A DNA stretch of 64,000 nucleotides from Bdellovibrionales bacterium (lineage in GTDB: Bacteria > Bdellovibrionota > Bdellovibrionia > Bdellovibrionales > JAKFYE01): contig JAKFYE010000025.1 of assembly GCA_021731045.1 (NCBI GenBank), forward strand, positions 1-64,000. Reading direction: 5' to 3'. Positions within the stretch are counted from its first letter, which is position 1; the number at the start of each line of letters is the position of its first letter. The notes under the pieces were generated by a model that did no database searches, was not told where the DNA came from, and saw only the letters and a program-made list of their open reading frames with translations. The position numbers were made by a program, and so were the translations under genes. Shown piece after piece: positions 16,139 to 24,550 of the stretch.

Positions 16139-17509
16139 TTACTGCGTACTGACCGCGCCTTCGGGAGTGATGATCACATCAACTCGACGATTTTGCGCGC
16201 GTCCTTCTTTAGATTTATTGGTCGCGATTGGTTTTTCAAATCCGTAACCTTCAGATTGAATATTAACATTATCGAACCCATTATTTTTTAGGTAAGATGC
16301 TACGGCATCAGCTCTTTTTACAGAAATACTTTTGTTGGTGTTTTCGCTGCCAACAGAATCCGTGTGTCCTTCAACTTTAATACCTGATGCGTTTAAAGAT
16401 TTAGCAACTTCTGAAACTTTAGCTAGCACGGGTAGAGATGTTGCTGGAATGTCAGAGCGTCCACTCGCGAAATTAATTTTCTTTAAGCGAATAAGTAGGC
16501 TGTCACCTTGTTGGTAAGCCTCCGCTTCGTCTGGAGAAAACTGACTACGAGCTTTTTCTAGGATAGCTTGGAATTCTACCTGAGCGCTGGCAGAAGCTAA
16601 GTCTTTATCTTTTGTCGATAACTCTGAAGCCAATCGTGCATTCTTATCTTGCAAGGCGGATTGTGCTTCTGCGCTTTGAGCCTCAGTTGCGGACAAATTG
16701 TTTTTCAAATTTTTAATTTGCGCATTCTGAGCAACAATTTTTAAAGCTGCAGGTTCAGTTAAGCTTTTTCCGTCTTGTTTCATCATGGACGTAACTTCCA
16801 TTAAAAGATTTGCATCTGCATTTGCATCCGCAACAGCTTTTTGATATCCGGCAGGGTTTCGTACGTTAGTTGAAACGACTGACTCCGCGTTCTTTAGAGA
16901 TAACTCTGCTTTTTTTAGGGTTACGGGCGCCAGCTTAGCATTATCTTTTTGTACACCTTTGATAATGGCTTTTGCATTACCAAGTTGGCCAATTATAACG
17001 GCACGTCTTTCGAGATCCACGTACTGTTGTTGGAGCTCAGTTAATTTATCGGCACTCACTTTATGTAAATGACCTGCTTTAGAACTCAGGTCGGAATCTA
17101 AATCTCGCAAATCGCCTTGAAGTTCTGGATGTTGACTTGCACCCGCTTTTAAAGCGGCTTGACGGGCAGCAAACAAGCCGGGCGCTTGTGCTTCGCGATC
17201 ACCAACCATTGAATATGCTTTTTCTAAATATCCACGACCGACTCTAACATTATCGAGAACTTCTTCTTGAGATTTTTGGGCCGCTAAATCGGACTTAGCT
17301 TCATTTAAAGATTCACGACTTTCTTTAAATTCGTCAGGAGCTAACACGTCAATATTTTTAGCCATGGCCGCATTAATGTCGGTTTCAAGTCTTGAGACTT
17401 CTTCTTGTGGGTTGGCTGTACTAGGAATATCTGCTTTTTTGACACTTGCACATGATATCAATAAAAAACTTAAGGCACCTGTCATACACATTAAAATAAA
17501 CTTATTCAT
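16139..17509 (-). CDS. OmpA/Pal-like lipoprotein with long helical region
   Basis: 456 residues. Lipobox LISC (about residue 20). Residues 25-310 are helical repeats, Ala/Lys/Glu rich, of DUF4398 type (periplasmic coil); residues about 335-450 form an OmpA-like peptidoglycan-binding domain with INFASGRSDI, IKVEGHTDSVGSE, LSVKRA-like SVKRADAVASYL and GRAQNRRVDV (the diaminopimelate-contacting region). It tethers the outer membrane to peptidoglycan. The start at 17509 has GAGGAG just before it; an ATG nine codons upstream extends the frame without a ribosome site. Single gene with its own terminator. Confidence 0.92.
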   Translation of the reverse strand: MNKFILMCMTGALSFLLISCASVKKADIPSTANPQEEVSRLETDINAAMAKNIDVLAPDEFKESRESLNEAKSDLAAQKSQEEVLDNVRVGRGYLEKAYSMVGDREAQAPGLFAARQAALKAGASQHPELQGDLRDLDSDLSSKAGHLHKVSADKLTELQQQYVDLERRAVIIGQLGNAKAIIKGVQKDNAKLAPVTLKKAELSLKNAESVVSTNVRNPAGYQKAVADANADANLLMEVTSMMKQDGKSLTEPAALKIVAQNAQIKNLKNNLSATEAQSAEAQSALQDKNARLASELSTKDKDLASASAQVEFQAILEKARSQFSPDEAEAYQQGDSLLIRLKKINFASGRSDIPATSLPVLAKVSEVAKSLNASGIKVEGHTDSVGSENTNKSISVKRADAVASYLKNNGFDNVNIQSEGYGFEKPIATNKSKEGRAQNRRVDVIITPEGAVSTQ

Positions 17510-17711
17510 AAACTCCTCATGGTTATTTGTTTGCATACAAAAATTCGTACGCTTTGTTGCATGGACTAAGAAGGCAGTGAAAAACTCTTAAGTTCAATCT
17601 GGTTTATGAATTATTGGTTTAAAGTAATAAATAGGGATGTGATTTATTAAGTTATCGCAACTGGTCTCGTTATATCTCCCACTATCTTTACCATTGAATT
17701 GTGGAGGACAT

Positions 17712-17885
17712 ATGACAACAACGACAGTTAGTTCAGTATTGAAAGCGTACGGAGCTCAAAACTCGCCATTTTTGCATAGATCTCCGTTGCCCGAGGCAAA
17801 AACTCTTAAAAAATCTAAACAAGAGATAAAAAGTTCGAAAGAATTTTTTGAACTACTTAAAAAAGAATTATCTAAAGACTCTTAG
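17712..17885 (+). CDS. Small basic protein, unknown
   Basis: 57 residues. GGAGGA 6 bases before the ATG at 17712 is a strong ribosome site and supports a real gene; an in-frame upstream start at 17694 lacks one. The protein has a Ser/Thr/Val start and a Lys-rich, probably helical C-terminus (KKSKQEIKSSKEFFELLKKE). No signal peptide. Its stop lies one base from the stop of the convergent exported protein. No family recognised. Confidence 0.6.
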   Translation: MTTTTVSSVLKAYGAQNSPFLHRSPLPEAKTLKKSKQEIKSSKEFFELLKKELSKDS

Positions 17886-17886
17886 A

Positions 17887-18471
17887 TTATTGACGAAGAC
17901 CTTTGGCTTTAAACTGAATCTTTTCGGGAGCTTCAGGCATTATGGAGCTATCAAAACTGACCTCTGCATTTGCCTGGTCTATCCAAAGCACATTTTGTTT
18001 TCGATCAAAGCGAATTTTAAAACTTCCTTTTGAGATAACGGTAAAAAGCGGCAATTCACTTTTTTGAGCTGGAATTTTAATATCCAAAGTTCTGCCGCTT
18101 ATTAAACTTGCCCTAGATAAGGGTTGATCAAGTTTGTATTCATGTCCTGAGATTTGCGCGTGCAAGTCAATTTTGTCGGGCTGATTTTTTTGGGGTTGAA
18201 GAGTTACTTTTTCAAATTTCAATTCTACATAACGATCAAGAGGTGATTTTTTGCTCGCAATCGAATCTTGAGAGTTGATGGCTAGAGCGATGGACTGCTT
18301 AGTGGTGGTGCTGCCGAGCACGCGAAAAGTTGGATGCTTTGATTTTGTATCAATCAGAAAAAACGATTCTGAGCCTGAGTGAAAAAGAGGCTTTGGCTCT
18401 GCGGAAAGCGAAGTCAACGACACATTCAAAATGACCAGAGTTTCTAATGAAATCATTAAAAAAATATTCAC
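17887..18471 (-). CDS. Hypothetical exported protein, beta-rich
   Basis: 194 residues with a signal peptide (to LSA, about residue 24). The rest is alternating hydrophobic strands without cysteine (FSLIDT-like, RVLGSTT, YVELKFEKVTLQP, TVISKGSFKIRF). GTG start at 18471, GAGGA site 6 bases upstream. It shares a 223-bp upstream region with the divergent GH71/99-like lipoprotein, which offers common control but proves none. Function not recognised. Confidence 0.6.
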   Translation of the reverse strand: MNIFLMISLETLVILNVSLTSLSAEPKPLFHSGSESFFLIDTKSKHPTFRVLGSTTTKQSIALAINSQDSIASKKSPLDRYVELKFEKVTLQPQKNQPDKIDLHAQISGHEYKLDQPLSRASLISGRTLDIKIPAQKSELPLFTVISKGSFKIRFDRKQNVLWIDQANAEVSFDSSIMPEAPEKIQFKAKGLRQ

Positions 18472-18694
18472 ACAAATTCCTCGCTAATGAGAGTGTATAA
18501 CTCTATGACATTCCTCCAGAAGATCCGCAGTACAGAAATGATTAATAGTTACAGAGACTAAGCTCTTAAGTCTAATTTAAAATGAAATGCTGATGACTTA
18601 TTCGTGAGAAATTTTAGCGGTAAAGGCCTGAAATCACGATGCGTTTTATGGCTTAAGATTTGCTCCTAATACTAGCTTAGGGGATGTGGAATCT

Positions 18695-20035
18695 ATGAAA
18701 TCAAAAATACAAGGATTTCTCTTGTGCCTAGTCGCTGCGTTCTCGTCCGTGTTTCTGTTTCAAAATTGTAGTGGATCTGGTTTTATTGGTAAGTCAATTA
18801 CAGAAACGCCAAGTGAATCTCAATTTTACAGCTTAAATCCTCAGAGAAATTACAGTGATGAAGTCTACGCGGGATATCAGGGGTGGTTCGGCACTCCTGG
18901 TGATGGCTTTAGTAATAGCTGGTTTCATTGGAAAGATGCAGAGATTAGTCACGTAGATCTTTTACCCGACGTCAGTATTTATCCGGAATCAATTTTAGTA
19001 AGTGCGCCATTTAACAATGACTATAAATTATTTTCGTCTACGAGCTCAGAAGTTGTGGATATTCATACCGAGCTCATTGCTAAAGCGGGGATTGACGGCT
19101 TTGCGATGCAACGATTTGTAACTGACGATTTAGAAACACGAGAGAGTTGGTTTTTTCAACACAAAAATCGTGTCGCTGAACTGGTCAAACAGTCTGCGGA
19201 AAAATGGGGTACAAAATATTATCTTCAATACGATATTTCTGGCAAAACCAGTAATTGGGCGATGGTTATTAAAAATGATTTTAGCGACATTATAAAAGGG
19301 CAATTGCGATTTTTAGACAGTCGAAATTACGCTCATCAAAATGGTAAGCCCGTTGTGTGTCTCTGGGGATTGGGCGTTGCAGATCGTCCGGGTACAGCCG
19401 AAGAAGCTCGCGACCTTATTGAATGGTTTAAAACGCAACATGGAGTCTTTGTGATTGGCGGGCTGGCCAGCGATTGGCGAGCCGGAACTGGTAGCACAAA
19501 GCCCGGGTGGATAGACACTTTTACGAGTCTCGATGCTATCGAACCTTGGATGGTAGGAACTTTTGATAGTAAGACTGTCACCGATCATTATATAAAAAAT
19601 GTGGATACGGATCTTACCTTTATTAAAACCCATAATAAATCCTATGGAAAAAATATTTTATATAAAACTGTCATCTGGCCCGGATTCTCTTGGCACAACA
19701 TGCATCGGGCTATTGGGCAAGTGCGACCGCTCAATGAGATTCCTCGCAATGGAGGACAGTTCTTGTGGTTACAAGCGCAATTAAGCGCGGCCCGGGGTTT
19801 AAAATCTTATGTCGCGATGTTTGACGAATATGATGAAGGCACCGCTATCGCGCCGATTGTCAGTTCTAAGACCATGATTCCCGAAGGCACAACATTTTTA
19901 ACTTTAGATGCGGACAATATAAACATGAGTTCAGATTTTTATTTGCGCCTAACGGGAGAGATTGTGCAAACGCTACGGAATAAAACAACAAAAACCAATT
20001 TTTCTACAAAGTTAATGGGACCTACACTAAAATAA
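18695..20035 (+). CDS. GH71/99-like lipoprotein, catalytic domain only
   Basis: About 446 residues. Lipobox FLFQNC (Cys about 25), then a domain with VYAGYQGWFGTPGDG at the start, NSWFHW, DLLPDVS, a PVVCLWGLG strand, and FDEYDEGTAIAP toward the C-terminus. This order is that of GH71/99-like proteins; GH99 members cut alpha-mannans, and the DEYDEG site matches their WNEWHEG-type acid position. Substrate is inference. ATG at 18695 is preferred over GTG at 18686. It is a duplicate of the next gene (about two-thirds identical by eye over the domain), but without the lectin, and with only a short linker. Confidence 0.85.
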   Translation: MKSKIQGFLLCLVAAFSSVFLFQNCSGSGFIGKSITETPSESQFYSLNPQRNYSDEVYAGYQGWFGTPGDGFSNSWFHWKDAEISHVDLLPDVSIYPESILVSAPFNNDYKLFSSTSSEVVDIHTELIAKAGIDGFAMQRFVTDDLETRESWFFQHKNRVAELVKQSAEKWGTKYYLQYDISGKTSNWAMVIKNDFSDIIKGQLRFLDSRNYAHQNGKPVVCLWGLGVADRPGTAEEARDLIEWFKTQHGVFVIGGLASDWRAGTGSTKPGWIDTFTSLDAIEPWMVGTFDSKTVTDHYIKNVDTDLTFIKTHNKSYGKNILYKTVIWPGFSWHNMHRAIGQVRPLNEIPRNGGQFLWLQAQLSAARGLKSYVAMFDEYDEGTAIAPIVSSKTMIPEGTTFLTLDADNINMSSDFYLRLTGEIVQTLRNKTTKTNFSTKLMGPTLK

Positions 20036-20345
20036 GATTCTATTGGGCTATTCGTATACCAACGCCTTCGAACACATCACCCCAGATTAGGTTTCATCAT
20101 CCAAACATGTTGATCCTTCAGTGAATAAAAGTAGCAAGACGTTAGTCCTGAATGAGGCTCGCAATATTGAAATTTTAGAAGACGAAATCTGTGCATTTGG
20201 CATTAATAGCTCGTTGCATTAAGAGCGAATCTTTGTTTACTAATTTGACGAGCTCACGAATTCAACAATTTTCGTAGAGAAAAAACAAACACATTCATTT
20301 TGAGTCGGCCCCTCCATTGCAAAAATAAATCCTGTGGGGGTCCGT
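20036..20345. other. 310-bp intergenic region between the GH71/99-like paralogues
   Basis: No gene, tRNA or strong hairpin seen. It separates the two tandem paralogues and does not show obvious similarity to the region upstream of the first copy, so each copy probably has its own promoter. Confidence 0.5.
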
Positions 20346-22172
20346 ATGAAATTAGCACTTTTTCTTATTTTGATACTATCTGTGGGATGTACTGGTTCGA
20401 AAGGTCGAACACTCAGTTTAAAAAACTTTGGTACAACGAGCGAATTTAAAGCCAAGGTTCCTAAGGTGCCGCTTCCGACTCCAGCTCCGGCACCTACGCC
20501 GGCCCCGCAGCCAGAAATCCCAAAAGGTGTAGATTTAAACAGAAATTACAGTGATGAAGTGTATGCTGGATATCAAGGTTGGTTTGCAACTCCAGGTGAT
20601 GGTTTCAGCAATAGTTGGTTTCACTGGAAAGACGGCAATATCAGCCACGTCGATCTTTTGCCTGATGTCAGTATATATCCGCCATCAGTTTTGGTTTCGG
20701 CGCCATTTAACAATGGATACAAGTTATTTCCTTCAACATCTCCAATTGTGGTGGATACCCATACAGAGCTAATTGCCAAAGGTGGTATTGATGGCTTTGC
20801 GTTGCAACGTTTTGCAACGAATGATCTTAACACGCGAAACGATTGGTTTTTCAAACATAAAAATCGTGTGGCTGAATTAGTAAAGACGTCGGCCGAGAAG
20901 TGGGGAACCAAATATTATCTCCAATACGATATTTCTGGTGGACCTGCTAACTGGGCGACGATGATAAAAAATGATTTTACGGATATCATCAAGGGACAAA
21001 TTCACTTTTTAGATAGCCCTAACTACGCACGTCAAGACGGACGACCCGTCGTGTGTCTTTGGGGTATAGGTATCGCGGATAGACCCGGTACACCTGAAGA
21101 AACGCTTGATCTTATTCAATGGTTTAAAACTCAACATGGTGTTTTTGTAGTTGGTGGACTTGCGGGTGATTGGCGCGCAAGTGGCGGCAACACGAAACCG
21201 GGATTTTTAGACACGTATTTGGCTCTTGATGCGATTGAACCTTGGTTGATTGGAGCTTTTGATAACAGCAGCGTTAGCAGTTTTTATACAAATGTCGTTG
21301 ATCCTGATATTACGTTTATTAAAAATTACAATAGCATGCATGGAAAAAATATTTTGTATAAAACAACAATTTGGTCAGGGTTTTCGTGGCACAATATGCA
21401 TCGAGCTATTAATATCTATCAACCGCTCAATCACGTTCCTCGTAATGGGGGACAGTTTTTATGGAAGCAGGCACAGCTAAATGCTGCGCGAGGATTAAAA
21501 TCCTATGTCGCGATGTTTGACGAATACGATGAAGGTACGGCGATTGCTCCGACCGTAAATAACAAATCTTTAATTCCTGTAGAAACAACATTTTTAACGT
21601 TAGATGCAGATGGCATAAATATGACGTCTGATTTTTATGTTCGTCTCTCGGGTGAGATCACTCATGTTTTAAGAAATAAAAAGGTGATGTCCTCGTTTAC
21701 GACAAATTTAATGGGACCAAGCATTGCGCTTAACTATTTGGGTGGCTCAGCTCCCACGCCAACCCCAACGCCAGCGCCAGCGCCAGCGCCTGCACCAACT
21801 CCTGCTCCCGTTCCGTCAACTGGAACCACTCGTTCGATCCAAGCTGGCTCTTTAATTTTAAATACTTGGGATCGAATTTCGACCTCTAATATTGATTTGG
21901 TTATGCAATCAGATGGAAACCTCGTGATTTACCGCGGTTCAACTCCACTTTGGAATTCTCGTACCGGGCATGGCACAGCGGAATGGTGTGAAAATCAATG
22001 TATGGCGGCATTTCAAGGAGATGGTAATTTAGTCCTTTATAAAAACTCTCAACCATATTGGTCGACCGGGACCCATGGAGCTGATGATCGAAGTAAAACG
22101 CTCGTTATCGGTGGAACAGACTCCATCATCAAGATTCTTAACGGAAGCGGCTCCATTATTTGGCGTGAATAG
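20346..22172 (+). CDS. GH71/99-like lipoprotein with C-terminal bulb-type (mannose) lectin
   Basis: About 608 residues. Lipobox LSVGC (Cys about 15), a Pro/Ala/Thr linker, then the same catalytic domain as the gene before (VYAGYQGWFATPGDG, NSWFHW, FDEYDEGTAIAP). A second Pro/Thr/Ala linker leads to a bulb-lectin domain, residues about 500-608, with QSDGNLVIY and QGDGNLVLY, both full QxDxNxVxY mannose-binding motifs, and a third degenerate site. The pairing of a GH99-like enzyme with a mannose-type lectin points to alpha-mannan or mannoside surfaces as the target. ATG at 20346 with GGGGG site; a GTG four codons upstream is possible. Confidence 0.88.
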   Translation: MKLALFLILILSVGCTGSKGRTLSLKNFGTTSEFKAKVPKVPLPTPAPAPTPAPQPEIPKGVDLNRNYSDEVYAGYQGWFATPGDGFSNSWFHWKDGNISHVDLLPDVSIYPPSVLVSAPFNNGYKLFPSTSPIVVDTHTELIAKGGIDGFALQRFATNDLNTRNDWFFKHKNRVAELVKTSAEKWGTKYYLQYDISGGPANWATMIKNDFTDIIKGQIHFLDSPNYARQDGRPVVCLWGIGIADRPGTPEETLDLIQWFKTQHGVFVVGGLAGDWRASGGNTKPGFLDTYLALDAIEPWLIGAFDNSSVSSFYTNVVDPDITFIKNYNSMHGKNILYKTTIWSGFSWHNMHRAINIYQPLNHVPRNGGQFLWKQAQLNAARGLKSYVAMFDEYDEGTAIAPTVNNKSLIPVETTFLTLDADGINMTSDFYVRLSGEITHVLRNKKVMSSFTTNLMGPSIALNYLGGSAPTPTPTPAPAPAPAPTPAPVPSTGTTRSIQAGSLILNTWDRISTSNIDLVMQSDGNLVIYRGSTPLWNSRTGHGTAEWCENQCMAAFQGDGNLVLYKNSQPYWSTGTHGADDRSKTLVIGGTDSIIKILNGSGSIIWRE

Positions 22173-22383
22173 CACAACAAAAAACCCGTGATGGTGGAAG
22201 CTGCGTACCCGCCATCTACGTGCTCTGCGTCGCTTTGTTTCTCAAGTCATATTGGTAAGTATAATGAAAGTAAAATGAGTTGATTACGAACCTATAGCCG
22301 AGCGTTTTTGCGCATCACATATATTTTTAATAATTAACATTTTAGAAGATGTACTTTTAGAAAAAATGAGACAAGGTTTCGCA

Positions 22384-23805
22384 ATGCCTAAATTTGAGAA
22401 ACGAATTTATTTAGGAATAGGGCTCATCATTGCCGGATTTATCCCGCTTATCGTAGCGTCCTTTATGGCTCTTCGTTATTTTGTTAAAGAACAAAATGAT
22501 ATTATTTCTAACAATGTAAACGAACTTTTGATCGCGGAAAGACTTCGCTATATCGACTCCACAAGTGGATCCTTAATGCCTTTGCACGTCATATCAGGCG
22601 AAATGCGATTGGTTTCACAGTTAGAAAAACGCGCGAAAGAATTTGAACAACTCACAGATGAACTTTTACAAAAAGAAAGCAATCCGGCAACTGTCCAGCT
22701 CGTTAAAAAGATCCAAGAGCAGTCTCTTCAACTGTTTGCTGCATCCAAACCCGGAATTGATAGGCGCCAAAATGGAAGTTCGATCGACAAGGGGAACACC
22801 TATTTTGCGCAAACCGGTGCGCCGATTGCGGGAGAATTAAAAGATCTATTAAAAGAGTTAACTCGCCAAGAAACCGAAGATTTAAATGCGGCAAAAGAAA
22901 GACTCTCTAGTGCAGAATCTCGAATGATCTTAGGTCTTACGATATTTGCTATTTTTATTTTGGTGTTAGTAGGGGGAATCGCCCGCCTGATGGTCAAGGT
23001 GTTACAACAAAAAAGAATTTATGATGAGAGCCAACTGGCTCTTTTAGAGCGCGAACGGAAACTTTCGAAAGCGCGAAAAGAAACCGTCGAAGTTGTATCT
23101 CACGATTTAAAAAGTCCTTTAAGTACCGTACAAATGAGCATTAATCTAATGTTGGACCAAATAACAGAGCCGTCTATTGAGGCTATAGATTTGCGTGAAG
23201 GATTGCTCATTGCGAACCGTTCGGCAGAATCTATGCAAAAGCTCATTATGAATTTGTTGGATCATGCGAAAATTGAAGCCGGTCAAATGGTCCTGGAAAA
23301 ACAAAAAGTGAATCTAGAAAACCTGCTTGGCGATTTAAAACTTCGATTTGAACCTTTGGCTTCAAATAAAAATATTTCTTTAACATTAAACTTAGCCGGC
23401 TCCGGTTTTATTGCAGACTGTGATTCGACAAGGCTCGAGCAGGTCCTCTCGAATTTAATTACTAACGCAATTAAGTTTTCTCCGACCCAATCGAATGTTG
23501 ATATCTCTTTGCAATCAAAAGACGAAAGCGTTTTAATATCAGTTGCGGATGCCGGTCCAGGTATTGATTCAGAACAAATTTCGCATGTCTTTGATCGCTA
23601 CTGGCAAGTGAGAAAAACCGCCAATCAGGGGACGGGTTTAGGTTTGGCAATTGCGAAAGCCATCGTTACCGCCCACAACGGAAAAATTTGGGTCGAAAGT
23701 GAAATCGGTCACGGGTCTAAATTCTTTATTGAGCTTCCCGTAAAAAAACTCACTTCCGAAACCTCAAAACTTAGTTTTTCTGCTGAACGTCCATTAGAGG
23801 TTTAA
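22384..23805 (+). CDS. Membrane sensor histidine kinase
   Basis: About 473 residues. TM1 (about residues 8-30), a periplasmic domain of roughly 150 residues without known fold, TM2 (about 180-200), then HisKA with EVVSHDLKSPLSTVQMS (phospho-acceptor His), and an HATPase with NLITNAIKFSP, DAGPGID, GTGLGLAIAKAIV. No HAMP domain is evident. The ATG at 22384 has ACAAGG 7 bases upstream; an ATG at 22366 also fits. No response regulator gene is adjacent, so this is an orphan kinase. The following gene is 77 bases away, on the same strand. Confidence 0.92.
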   Translation: MPKFEKRIYLGIGLIIAGFIPLIVASFMALRYFVKEQNDIISNNVNELLIAERLRYIDSTSGSLMPLHVISGEMRLVSQLEKRAKEFEQLTDELLQKESNPATVQLVKKIQEQSLQLFAASKPGIDRRQNGSSIDKGNTYFAQTGAPIAGELKDLLKELTRQETEDLNAAKERLSSAESRMILGLTIFAIFILVLVGGIARLMVKVLQQKRIYDESQLALLERERKLSKARKETVEVVSHDLKSPLSTVQMSINLMLDQITEPSIEAIDLREGLLIANRSAESMQKLIMNLLDHAKIEAGQMVLEKQKVNLENLLGDLKLRFEPLASNKNISLTLNLAGSGFIADCDSTRLEQVLSNLITNAIKFSPTQSNVDISLQSKDESVLISVADAGPGIDSEQISHVFDRYWQVRKTANQGTGLGLAIAKAIVTAHNGKIWVESEIGHGSKFFIELPVKKLTSETSKLSFSAERPLEV

Positions 23806-23882
23806 TTCTAATCAGTCATTTATTGAAGACTGCCCTAGAATATCTATTTGCAGAATCTGAACTTCAACCTCATACTATTTGA

Positions 23883-24521
23883 GTGATATACTCATTAGAT
23901 AAAATTGACAGAATGTACGTAAAGCAGTCCTTTGAGCTTGCTGAATTTTTTGGTTTTGAGAGTCGCAATAAATATAGAATTTTAAACTCCCTAGGACAGG
24001 ACATCGCATTTGCGGCCGAACAACAAAAAGGTTTTCTTGGATTTTTTCTTAGACAGTTTTTTGGTCATTGGCGCTCTTTTGATATTCATTTTTTTAACAG
24101 TCAACGCCAAGAGTTTATGATTGCCCATCATCCGTTTCGTTGGTTTTTTCAGCGCCTTGAAGTACGTGAAATAAATGGGCGTTCGATCGGAGTTATAGAA
24201 CGCTATTTTTCTATTTTTACCAAACGTTTTAAAATCCATGATCCTGAAGGACGAACTCTACTTGAAGTGTCGTCGCCTTTTTGGAGAATTTGGACATTCC
24301 CGTTTTTGCGTAATCGGCACGAGCTGGCTCGCGTATCAAAAAAGTGGACGGGTATAGGTGTAGAGCTTTTTACGGATAAAGATAATTTTTTAATCGAGTA
24401 TCTTCACCCAGGCCTTACGGTAGATGAGAGAGCCTTAGTTTTAACGGCCTCTGTTTTTATTGATCTTATGTTCTTCGAAAATAAAGGACGAGGCGGGGGC
24501 CTAGACTTATTAAGCAATTAA
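23883..24521 (+). CDS. Phospholipid scramblase-like (LURP-one fold) protein
   Basis: About 212 residues. Blocks matching the scramblase/LURP-one barrel: YRILNSLGQDIAFAAEQ, FFNSQRQEFMIAHHPFR, LEVREINGRSIGVIERYF, KIHDPEGRTLLEVSSP, ELARVSKKWTG and FVD-like ERALVLTASVFIDLMFFE. These are a single domain of 12 strands around a helix, used in eukaryotic scramblases and in bacterial tubby-like proteins. It is not preceded by a signal peptide. GTG at 23883 has no clear ribosome site; ATG at 23913 is an alternative. Function in bacteria is poorly defined; an effect on membrane lipids is an inference from the family. Confidence 0.75.
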   Translation: MIYSLDKIDRMYVKQSFELAEFFGFESRNKYRILNSLGQDIAFAAEQQKGFLGFFLRQFFGHWRSFDIHFFNSQRQEFMIAHHPFRWFFQRLEVREINGRSIGVIERYFSIFTKRFKIHDPEGRTLLEVSSPFWRIWTFPFLRNRHELARVSKKWTGIGVELFTDKDNFLIEYLHPGLTVDERALVLTASVFIDLMFFENKGRGGGLDLLSN

Positions 24522-24550
24522 GTATCTTTGAATCATCAAATTGAAAAAAA

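Noticed and set aside
21749-21815. Short-period CC-rich repeat, possible CRISPR or minisatellite
   Set aside because: It encodes the Pro/Thr/Ala linker of the GH71/99-lectin protein in frame; there are no spacers.
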